Shown here piece after piece: positions 1-6,747 of a DNA stretch of 6,747 nucleotides. Made by a program: the position numbers and the translations under genes. Under the pieces are notes generated by a model, which did no database searches, was not told the origin of the DNA, and saw only the letters and a list, made by a program, of their open reading frames with translations. The stretch's first letter is position 1. Every line of letters begins with the position of its first letter. The DNA is taken from the NCBI GenBank assembly GCA_026645635.1, contig JAPKMV010000187.1, positions 1-6,747 on the forward strand, given 5' to 3'. Origin of the DNA: Caldilineaceae bacterium (GTDB lineage Bacteria > Chloroflexota > Anaerolineae > Caldilineales > Caldilineaceae).

Positions 1-396
1 CCAGTTAATCACCTTGAGGTCAGGGACTCTCTCGAATTCACGAACATTAGCCGTGACAAGTGTCAGATTCAGCGCCAAAGCGTGCGCAGCAATCAGCAGG
101 TCATTAGGGCCGATAGGCGTGCCGGTCTGCTCCAGGCGCGAGCGTATCTCGGCATAGTGTTTGTCAGCAGGTGATTCCAGTGGCAACACATCGAGCCTGC
201 GCAGAATGCCTTCCAATCGCACGTGCAATTTTGTTGCCCCTCTTTTTTGCGCGCCATAGCGCAGTTCGCAAGCAACGACAATGCTCGTGCAGACTTGTGT
301 TTCGCCGACCCTGCTGATCTCCTGAAAGACCGCGCCCGTTGGATTTCTGACGAGATCAGAAATCACATTTGTGTCGAGCAGATATGCATAGCTCAT
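1..396 (-). CDS. vapC: VapC-type PIN-domain toxin ribonuclease (3' end outside window)
   Basis: Reading the minus strand from the ATG at 396 gives 132 uninterrupted residues to the window edge, with no stop. PIN toxins of this FitB/VapC type are usually about 130-135 residues, so only the last few should be missing. The acidic metal-binding residues of a PIN nuclease are in place: D8 in LLDTNVISD, E44 in VVACELRYG and D99 in IGPNDLLIAAHA, followed by the usual LVTANVREFERVPDL C-terminus. The family cleaves RNA (often tRNA) with Mg2+ and is held inactive by its VapB partner; that activity is family knowledge. The start overlaps the vapB stop as ATGA, so the two are translationally coupled and the antitoxin is made first. 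G+C is about half (29 of 60 in the first 60 bases), lower than in the genes to the right, which suggests separate acquisition. Missing only at the 3' end; no internal lesion seen. Confidence 0.9.
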   Translation of the reverse strand, partial: MSYAYLLDTNVISDLVRNPTGAVFQEISRVGETQVCTSIVVACELRYGAQKRGATKLHVRLEGILRRLDVLPLESPADKHYAEIRSRLEQTGTPIGPNDLLIAAHALALNLTLVTANVREFERVPDLKVINW

Positions 397-632
397 AGAA
401 CGATTTCGTCTAGCGGCATCAAATTCGCATCTACATCATCGAACTCATCTTCAAGAGGCTCCAAAGTGGCAAGGTGCGCCAACAGCGAAGGCTTTTGCAC
501 CGGTTCAATGATCAAGTGGTCACCCTCTTTGCGGATCAAGGCTTCATTGCTAGATAGCTCAAATGCGCTGGGAATGCGTAGGGTTTGAAGATTGTTGATG
601 CGTTCCAAATGGACAATTTGTTCTGTTAGCAT
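393..632 (-). CDS. vapB: VapB-type antitoxin (AbrB/MazE-like)
   Basis: A 79-residue protein with the layout of VapB antitoxins. The N-terminal AbrB/SpoVT-like DNA-binding part reads QTLRIPSAFELSSNEALIRK followed by EGDHLIIEP. The C-terminal tail is acidic and aromatic (about residues 59-79, DEFDDVDANLMPLDEIVL), and in this family such a tail wraps the toxin and blocks its active site. The ATG at 632 was chosen because a strong AGGAGGAGG lies 8 bases upstream; the in-frame GTG at 641 would overlap that Shine-Dalgarno. The stop codon overlaps the vapC start (ATGA). The complex is expected to repress its own promoter, and an inverted repeat over the upstream -10 sequence would suit that. Sequence and gene order make the antitoxin call firm; which VapB subfamily it belongs to is not resolved. 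Confidence 0.87.
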   Translation of the reverse strand: MLTEQIVHLERINNLQTLRIPSAFELSSNEALIRKEGDHLIIEPVQKPSLLAHLATLEPLEDEFDDVDANLMPLDEIVL

Positions 633-640
633 AGCTGGCA

Positions 641-649
641 CCTCCTCCT
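641..649 (-). promoter_or_regulatory. Strong Shine-Dalgarno of vapB
   Basis: On the minus strand the sequence reads AGGAGGAGG, followed by 8 bases and then the ATG at 632. It fixes the vapB start at 632 and argues against the GTG at 641. It is stronger than most ribosome sites in this window, which fits the need to make antitoxin in excess of toxin. Confidence 0.75.
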
Positions 650-661
650 CAATCTAGGAAC

Positions 662-675
662 ATGATTCGTATCAT
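662..675. promoter_or_regulatory. Inverted repeat over the vapBC -10, candidate operator
   Basis: ATGAT (662-666), a four-base centre TCGT, then ATCAT (671-675) form a short perfect inverted repeat that overlaps the proposed -10 box. VapB-VapC complexes are known to bind inverted repeats in their own promoters, so this is the natural candidate operator. Five-base arms are short and could occur by chance. Confidence 0.35.
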
Positions 676-699
676 ACCTGAGTCTTTTCCCTTAACCAA
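671..699 (-). promoter_or_regulatory. Putative sigma70-type promoter of vapBC
   Basis: On the minus strand TTGGTT (699-694) is followed by a 17-base spacer and TATGAT (676-671), which matches TATAAT at 5 of 6 positions. The -35 box is weak (3 of 6), but spacing and position, about 40 bases upstream of the vapB start, are right. Inference from sequence only. Confidence 0.45.
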
Positions 700-784
700 C
701 TGCGGAGTTTACCGTGCCTTCCCTCTCATAGTGCGTCTGGATGCCAGTCCAGAATTCCATCACATGCCAAAGGAGCGCGCAATC

Positions 785-1450
785 TCACATGTCAGCCACG
801 ATCCCTAACTTCCCCGCATAGGCGATCACCTGGCTGCGGTGCTCCAGGTGCAGCCGCGCCATGATCTCCGCCATGTGGTAGCGCACGGTGCGTTCGCTCA
901 GCGCAAGCTGTTGGCCCACTTCTTTGTAGGTCAAACCTGAAGCCACCAGGCGCAGCACCTCGGTCTGCCGGGGCGTCAGTTCAGCAGGCTCCGGGGCGGA
1001 CGCCGCGCTGTGTGCAGAGGATGCATCCTGGCCGGCGCGGCGGGCGAACTCATCCAACAGCCGCGCCGCCAGGCCGGGAGAAAAGGGCGGGACGCCCTCC
1101 TCCAGCCCGCGCAGCGCCTCGATGAAGGCTTTGCCGCTGATGCTCTTGAGCAGATAGCCGCAGGCGCCGCTCTGGATCGCGGCGAAGAGATCCGCATCTT
1201 CGGCGGAGGTGGTGAGAATCACAATTTTGATGGCGGGCCGCTGCGCCTTGATCAGCCGCGTCGCGGTCAAGCCGTCGCAGACCGGCATACTCAGGTCCAT
1301 CAGGATCAAGTCAGGCTCCAGCGCCAGCGCCTGGGCAACTGCTGCGCGCCCGTCACCCGCAACGCCCGCGACGGCGATGCCGTGCGCGGACAGCAGGCTG
1401 CTCAACCCCTCGACGAGCAGTTGGTGATCGTCCACCAGCAGCACGCGCAT
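785..1450 (-). CDS. NarL/LuxR-family response regulator
   Basis: A 221-residue two-domain regulator. The N-terminal receiver (about 1-120) has the acidic pocket D7/D8 in LLVDDHQ, the phospho-acceptor D52 in LILMDLSMP, the switch residue T80 in VILTTS and K102 in GYLLKSIS. After a linker rich in Ala and Ser (about 140-156) comes a LuxR-type helix-turn-helix (about 157-213) with LTPRQTEVLRLVASGLTYKE and LSERTVRYHMAEIMARL. It should be phosphorylated by the kinase encoded just upstream and then bind DNA as a dimer; target genes cannot be read from the sequence. The ATG at 1450 was chosen because the receiver domain begins there, AAGGA lies 8 bases upstream, and the kinase stop is one base away (TAG-G-ATG). 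A longer in-frame opening up to 1582 only overlaps kinase coding sequence. All key residues are present. Confidence 0.93.
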   Translation of the reverse strand: MRVLLVDDHQLLVEGLSSLLSAHGIAVAGVAGDGRAAVAQALALEPDLILMDLSMPVCDGLTATRLIKAQRPAIKIVILTTSAEDADLFAAIQSGACGYLLKSISGKAFIEALRGLEEGVPPFSPGLAARLLDEFARRAGQDASSAHSAASAPEPAELTPRQTEVLRLVASGLTYKEVGQQLALSERTVRYHMAEIMARLHLEHRSQVIAYAGKLGIVADM

Positions 1451-1451
1451 C

Positions 1452-3092
1452 CTAGCGTTCCTTCCAGGGAATCTCCACGGCCACCTGCGCGCCTGCGCCC
1501 GGCGCGGAGTCGATGTGGAGGCTGCCGCCCATTTCCACAGCCCGCTCATCCATGAAATGGAGGCCATAGTGACCGCCGCCATCCACCGCCGCGCCGGGGT
1601 TGAAACCGCAGCCGTCGTCGGCGATGCACATGCGCAGCGTGCCGTCGCAGGCGGCGAAGGTCACTTCGACGCTGCGGGCGCCGCCATGCTTGCGCGCATT
1701 CGACAGCGCCTCCTGCAAGATGCGAAACAACTGCATCTGCGTAGCGGGCGCCAGCGCCTCGTCGCACAGATAATGATGCACGGTGGAGAAGAGCGGCTGT
1801 TGGGGCGACGGCGCCGCGCGCAGGTTCAGGATCTGCTCGCGCACGTCGGCGTGGGCATCCTGGAGCACTGCGGCCAGGCGCGTGAGCTGCGTCTCCGCCC
1901 GGGCAATCTGCCCGGCTTCGAGCAGGCGCCGCGCTGCCTCCACCTGGAGGCTGGCACAGCCAAGCACCTGGCCGATGCTGTCGTGCAGGTCGCGGCCAAG
2001 CTGCTCCCGCTCATGCAGCGCGGCCAGGATGCGCTGTTGCTCCAGGATCTGCGCCTGCGCCCGGCGCTGCTCGGTCACGTCGCGCAGCAGGAGCAGATAG
2101 CCGATGGCCAGCCCGCGGAAATCGTGGAGCGGAGTCAGTGTTGCGGCACAGCGCCGCGCCGCCGCGCCGGCGCCCAGGGTGAATTCTGCCGCCGGGTCGG
2201 CGGCGGCGACCAAAGTGGTCAGGTCGGGGAGTGGCTGCCCGGGCGCTGTCAGCGCCCGCCACGGCTTGCCGCGGGCATCTGCGCTGCGCAGGCCGAGCAG
2301 GCTTTCGGCGGCAGGGTTGAGGCTGACCACGCGCCAACCGGCGTCAAACACGACCATGCCCGTTGTCATCTGCGCCAGCACGGTCTGGCGCGCCAGCGGC
2401 GCGGGGTCGAAGATGTGGAAACCAAACAGTGCAATGGCATAGGTTGCGGCAGGCACGAGCACCATGACGAAGTTACTGGTCAGCAACGCCGTAGGGCGGA
2501 AATCAGTGACTGCCAGCAGGAAAATGCCTCGCGTCAAGATCAGCGACCCCAGGATCAGCACCGCTGGCCAGCGGTGTTGAGGGGAGTGTACAAAGAGCCA
2601 GATCAGGGCAGCCGCCTGCGCCAGGGCCAGGAGCAGGCCGTAACCGATGGCCAACCAGCCAGCCAGCCCCGGCTGGACGTACACCCCTTCACCCACGACA
2701 AGGTCGCGCCAGAAGAAGGAGTGCACCGGGTTGGTGAGGATCAGCAGCGCCACCAGCAGCGGCGGTGCGGCCAGCAGCGCCAGGTTGCGCCGGGACAGCC
2801 AGCGACCGGGCTGGGCGTAGTCCAGGATAAAACAGGCAACAGCCGTGGCTATCGGGAGTTGCAGGATCGCCTGAAAGTTGTGCCAGGCGATCTTGGCGTC
2901 AGGGGCGACGGCGGCGGCTTCGGCTACGCCGCCTGTGAGCAGCAGAAACCAGAGGAGACAGGCGCCGGCAAAGTACTTTGCGCCCGGCGCCGCGCGCCGC
3001 CGCCAACTGTAGAGGCCGAGGACTGCCACGAGAATGGCGGTCGCCAGTGGCGGCCAGAGTGCGGCGGGAGAGTAGCTGTAGGTTTCGGTCAT
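1452..3092 (-). CDS. Seven-TM, PAS-containing sensor histidine kinase (HisKA_3/NarL type)
   Basis: A 546-residue membrane kinase. About seven hydrophobic helices fill residues 12-226 (roughly 12-29, 40-60, 74-91, 103-120, 143-168, 175-195, 206-226), resembling the N-terminal 7TM region of bacterial histidine kinases. A PAS-like domain follows (about 233-340, ending LLLLRDVTEQRRAQ), then a coiled stretch. The dimerisation/phosphotransfer helix carries H370 in GRDLHDSIGQVLG. The ATPase part has the N box QEALSNARKHG (N465), the G1 box DDGCGF (D492/D493) and a second Gly-rich segment GHYGLHFMDERA (507-518). It phosphorylates itself on H370 and passes the group to the adjacent regulator; the signal is unknown. 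The stretch between the phosphotransfer helices (LNLR, 422-425) and the N box is shorter than usual; see findings. The ATG at 3092 has AAGGGA 7 bases upstream; a TTG at 3146 would add 18 residues with no membrane or domain character. Confidence 0.92.
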   Translation of the reverse strand: MTETYSYSPAALWPPLATAILVAVLGLYSWRRRAAPGAKYFAGACLLWFLLLTGGVAEAAAVAPDAKIAWHNFQAILQLPIATAVACFILDYAQPGRWLSRRNLALLAAPPLLVALLILTNPVHSFFWRDLVVGEGVYVQPGLAGWLAIGYGLLLALAQAAALIWLFVHSPQHRWPAVLILGSLILTRGIFLLAVTDFRPTALLTSNFVMVLVPAATYAIALFGFHIFDPAPLARQTVLAQMTTGMVVFDAGWRVVSLNPAAESLLGLRSADARGKPWRALTAPGQPLPDLTTLVAAADPAAEFTLGAGAAARRCAATLTPLHDFRGLAIGYLLLLRDVTEQRRAQAQILEQQRILAALHEREQLGRDLHDSIGQVLGCASLQVEAARRLLEAGQIARAETQLTRLAAVLQDAHADVREQILNLRAAPSPQQPLFSTVHHYLCDEALAPATQMQLFRILQEALSNARKHGGARSVEVTFAACDGTLRMCIADDGCGFNPGAAVDGGGHYGLHFMDERAVEMGGSLHIDSAPGAGAQVAVEIPWKER

Positions 3093-3099
3093 GGCTACA

Positions 3100-3105
3100 T
3101 CCCTT
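3100..3105 (-). promoter_or_regulatory. Shine-Dalgarno of the histidine kinase gene
   Basis: On the minus strand AAGGGA precedes the ATG at 3092 by 7 bases. It decides the start in favour of 3092 over the in-frame TTG at 3146, which has no comparable site in front of it. Confidence 0.6.
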
Positions 3106-3173
3106 GTTGGAGCGATGACGCACTGCAAACAAACAACGTGCTTCAATCATAGCACGGAAGGATCGAATTGGAG

Positions 3174-3800
3174 CTACACAGCCCGCAACACCGCCCGCAC
3201 CGGGCTGCCGTCGCCGCCGGCGATCTTCAGCGGCAGCGCGACCAGTTCGTAAAGACCGTCGGGCGCGTGGGTCAGGTCCAACCCCTCCAAGATCGCAATG
3301 CCATGCCGGCGCAGCGCGTGATGCCCCGGCAGCGTCTTGCTGTCGATGGCATCCATGCTGGGCGCGTCGGCGCCGTAGAGGACGATGCCCTGCGCGGCCA
3401 GGTGCGCGATCAGCGCCGGGCCAGGGTAGACGATGGCGGTAGGGAAGACGGTCGGATCCTGGCTGCTGGCTGCTGAACGAACGAGCAGCCGCGGCGCGGC
3501 GGCGAGATCGACGTGGGCAAAGTCCGCCGGGGTGAGTTCGCCAGCGGTGCGCGCCACCGTGACGACCTGCGCCGGCCCCCAATAGGGCGCCAAATCGACC
3601 TGTTCCAGGGTGGCGCCGTCTGCGGCGAAGTGGTAGGGCGCATCCGCGTGTGCGCCGGTGTGGGCGCTCAGCGTCAGGGTGGTCAGGTTGACAGACGCGC
3701 CGTCGGCGATGGCCAGCACCGGCTGCATCTGAAAGGGCGTGTCCCCCGGCCAGACGGCGACGGCCGCGTTGAGCGTGCGCGAGATATCGATCAGCGGCAT
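3174..3800 (-). CDS. kynB: Cyclase-family metal hydrolase, probable kynurenine formamidase
   Basis: A 208-residue cytosolic protein of the cyclase/KynB family, at the usual KynB length. Known members hydrolyse N-formylkynurenine to kynurenine and formate in tryptophan degradation. The N-terminal VWPGDTPF and the metal motif SAHTGAHADAPYHF (H47, H51, D53 and H57) are intact. The second half has the KynB-like block DAPSMDAIDSKTLPGHHALRRHG (H160/H161) and ILEGLDL (E172), matching the second metal site, then GLYELVALPLKI. The DAPSMD block favours KynB over unrelated cyclases. The ATG at 3800 has GGAGG 8 bases upstream and aligns with the family N-terminus; an in-frame ATG-containing extension to 3845 is unlikely. 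No other kyn gene (dioxygenase, kynureninase) is in the window, so the pathway role is inferred. The kinase gene begins 81 bases downstream on the same strand; co-transcription is possible but not shown. Confidence 0.83.
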   Translation of the reverse strand: MPLIDISRTLNAAVAVWPGDTPFQMQPVLAIADGASVNLTTLTLSAHTGAHADAPYHFAADGATLEQVDLAPYWGPAQVVTVARTAGELTPADFAHVDLAAAPRLLVRSAASSQDPTVFPTAIVYPGPALIAHLAAQGIVLYGADAPSMDAIDSKTLPGHHALRRHGIAILEGLDLTHAPDGLYELVALPLKIAGGDGSPVRAVLRAV

Positions 3801-3808
3801 TGTGCATT

Positions 3809-3813
3809 CCTCC
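3809..3813 (-). promoter_or_regulatory. Shine-Dalgarno of the kynB-like gene
   Basis: GGAGG on the minus strand, 8 bases before the ATG at 3800. It fixes that start rather than the upstream in-frame codons at 3836-3845. Confidence 0.65.
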
Positions 3814-3862
3814 TCGGCGATTGCCTGACGACGCATGTGATACACTGGCAGAAAAGGTCAGA

Positions 3863-3951
3863 TAGACCGCGGATTGGGCGGATGTGGCGGATTTCCGCGG
3901 ATAAAACCAAAATCCGCGAGAATCCGCCTAATCCGCCGCATCCGCGGTCTA
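3863..3951 (-). repeat. Palindromic intergenic element, copy A (MITE-like)
   Basis: An 89-bp imperfect palindrome: arms 3863-3902 and 3912-3951 (40 bp each, 34 of 40 paired) around a 9-base A-rich centre (3903-3911). The outermost 12 bp, TAGACCGCGGAT, are a perfect inverted repeat. The left arm carries GCGGAT at 3869, 3878, 3887 and 3897, and the right arm carries its complement at 3912, 3922, 3931 and 3940, giving a 9-10 base period. The minus-strand reading aligns almost base for base with the copy at 4529-4620, so it is listed on the minus strand. It lies between the divergent kynB-like and carbonic-anhydrase genes, 40 bases before the latter. No T-run follows the stem, so it is not a typical terminator. 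A dispersed palindrome or a non-autonomous transposon are the best readings; no transposase is seen. Confidence 0.8.
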
Positions 3952-3991
3952 GCTTGAACCATCATCACGAAGATTGTAAAGGACGACCCGT

Positions 3992-4513
3992 ATGCTGATC
4001 GAATTCAACCGCATCCGCCCGCGCATCGCCGATGGCGTCTACATCGCCCCCACCGCCGTGATCATCGGCGACGTCACCATCGGCCCCGGCTCCAGCGTCT
4101 GGTTCGGCGCCGTGATCCGCGGCGACGCCGGCCCGATTACCATCGGCGCACGGGTCAGCGTGCAGGACAACGCAGTGATTCACGTCAACGGCCACGACGC
4201 GACCGTGCTCGACGATGACGTGCTCGTCGGTCACGCCGCGGTGTTGGAGGGCTGCCACATCGGCGAATACACAATGGTGGGGATGCGCGCCACGGTGCTC
4301 AGCGGTGCGCGCATCGGCGCCGACTGCCTGATCGCGGCCGGCGCGGTGGTGCGCGAGCAGAGCCACTTCCCGCCGCGCACGCTGATCGCCGGCGTACCCG
4401 CGGTAGCCAAAGGTCCCCTGCCGCCCACGCTGGAAGAACGGCTCCGCCACGGCCCGCGTCACTACCAGGAATACGCGCAGTTGTACAAGGAACGCGCGCG
4501 AATCATTGGATAG
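3992..4513 (+). CDS. Gamma-class carbonic-anhydrase-like hexapeptide-repeat protein
   Basis: A 173-residue left-handed beta-helix protein of the gamma carbonic anhydrase/YrdA/PaaY/CaiE group. The hexapeptide rungs run from about residue 13 to 140 (IAPTAVIIGDVTIGPGSSVW onward), and a C-terminal helix (about 146-170) packs on the helix in relatives. R43 and D45 (VIRGDAGPITIG) and Q58/N60 (VQDNAVIH) are in the family positions. Metal ligands H64 (VIHVNG) and H81 (LVGHAAVLEGC) are present, but the position of the third histidine, five residues after H81, is E86. Such proteins form trimers with metal at the subunit interface. Some hydrate CO2, while others have no known activity or help thioesters, so the activity here is open. 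AAAGGA lies 8 bases before the ATG. Palindromic elements flank the gene, and its TAG stop is part of one of them. Confidence 0.85.
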   Translation: MLIEFNRIRPRIADGVYIAPTAVIIGDVTIGPGSSVWFGAVIRGDAGPITIGARVSVQDNAVIHVNGHDATVLDDDVLVGHAAVLEGCHIGEYTMVGMRATVLSGARIGADCLIAAGAVVREQSHFPPRTLIAGVPAVAKGPLPPTLEERLRHGPRHYQEYAQLYKERARIIG

Positions 4514-4644
4514 ACCGCGAATTCTGAAATAGACCGCGGATTTGGCGGATTAGACGGATTCTCGCGGATTTTTGAATTAATCCGTGCAAATCCGCCGCAT
4601 CCGCCAAATCCGCGGTCTATCTCTCGCCAAATCCGCGGTCTATC
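4510..4644. repeat. Extra, nested element ends around copy B
   Basis: Outside copy B are additional ends of the same element. ATAGACCGCG at 4510-4519 pairs with CGCGGTCTAT at 4634-4643. On the right, 20 bases at 4602-4621 are repeated exactly at 4625-4644, 23 bases further on. This looks like one element inserted in or recombined with another, or a duplication of the ends. The left outer end overlaps the carbonic anhydrase stop codon at 4511-4513. Confidence 0.7.
4529..4620 (+). repeat. Palindromic intergenic element, copy B (MITE-like)
   Basis: A 92-bp imperfect palindrome: arms 4529-4570 and 4579-4620 (42 bp each, 36 of 42 paired) around an 8-base centre (4571-4578). Its outer 13 bp form a perfect inverted repeat. 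The left arm matches the inverted right arm of the copy at 3863-3951 with about 3 differences in 41 bases, and the other arms with about 4 in 40, so both descend from one element and lie in opposite orientation. It occupies most of the 186-base gap between the carbonic anhydrase gene and the NYN gene. Function is unknown. Confidence 0.8.
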
Positions 4645-4699
4645 CTTCCTGTGGTATCATTCCACGCCAATAAACAAAACTTCAGCACAGGAGACTCTT

Positions 4700-6721
<2,022 letters not shown>

Positions 6722-6747
6722 TTCAGTGTATGGGTGAGAGGGTGAGT

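Noticed and set aside
223..588. 121-codon plus-strand frame over vapBC
   Set aside because: The opposite strand encodes vapB and vapC with conserved residues and ATGA overlap; the plus-strand product resembles no protein family.
737..752. Possible terminator hairpin after the response regulator (CTGGA, six-base loop, TCCAG)
   Set aside because: Only five base pairs and no T-run on the minus strand; too weak to call.
1515..3152. 545-codon open frame on the plus strand opposite the kinase gene
   Set aside because: Its translation is rich in Arg, Gln, His and Gly with no domain pattern, as expected from the antisense of a G+C-rich gene; the minus strand has a complete kinase with all catalytic boxes.
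3146..3174. Possible kinase promoter with TATGAT at 3151-3146 on the minus strand
   Set aside because: The -10 looks good, but no acceptable -35 is found at 16-18 base spacing, so a separate promoter cannot be supported.
2899..3807. 302-codon minus-strand frame across the kynB-like gene and kinase start
   Set aside because: Out-of-frame shadow, Arg/Ala-rich, crossing two genes with intact in-frame motifs.
3863..3951. Reading the palindromes as a CRISPR array
   Set aside because: Repeats are 6-base units at 9-10 base spacing within a stem-loop, with no unique spacers of 30 bases or more and no cas genes.
3863..3951. Reading the palindromes as intrinsic terminators
   Set aside because: The stems are long and G+C-rich but have no U-tract on either side, and copy A lies between divergent genes where no terminator is needed.
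3954..3980. Promoter-like TTGAAC and TGTAAA before the carbonic anhydrase gene
   Set aside because: The spacer is only 15 bases and the -10 candidate overlaps the ribosome site, leaving no room for a leader.

Overview
The window looks like a chromosomal fragment of a high-G+C bacterium. A LuxR/NarL-type two-component pair with a seven-helix membrane sensor, an NYN-LOTUS protein and the intergenic GCGGAT palindromes together fit an environmental Chloroflexota (Anaerolineae/Caldilineae-like) genome. That assignment is an inference from gene style; no marker gene is present.

Layout. The left two thirds (1-3800) are read on the minus strand and the right part (3992-6721) on the plus strand, so the two halves diverge from about 3801-3991. 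At the left edge is a type II toxin-antitoxin pair, vapB then vapC, overlapping by ATGA. The vapC frame runs off the window and lacks only its last few residues. The pair has its own promoter-like sequence with an inverted repeat over the -10, and its base composition is visibly poorer in G+C than the rest. Next, reading on the minus strand from 3800 down to 785, come a kynurenine-formamidase-type cyclase (kynB-like), a seven-TM/PAS histidine kinase and its NarL-type response regulator. Kinase and regulator are separated by one base and are surely co-transcribed; the 81-bp gap to the cyclase leaves its membership in the operon open.

On the plus strand are a gamma-class carbonic-anhydrase-like hexapeptide protein and a 673-residue NYN-LOTUS protein, probably an RNA-acting nuclease with a long C-terminal part I cannot assign. 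The carbonic anhydrase gene is bracketed by two copies of one palindromic intergenic element of about 90 bp (3863-3951 and 4529-4620), lying in opposite orientation. The right-hand copy sits inside additional element ends, one of which supplies the stop codon of the carbonic anhydrase gene. The termini read TAGACCGCGGAT, with TA at each outer edge.

Function. The kinase/regulator pair is a membrane-signal-to-transcription module whose signal is unknown. The vapBC pair is a self-contained RNA-cleaving toxin module. I see no evidence of a dedicated multi-gene defence or biosynthetic system. The items most worth a second look are the inverted palindromic elements, the unassigned C-terminus of the NYN-LOTUS protein, a His-to-Glu change at a metal-ligand position of the carbonic anhydrase, and an unusually short DHp-to-ATPase stretch in the kinase.
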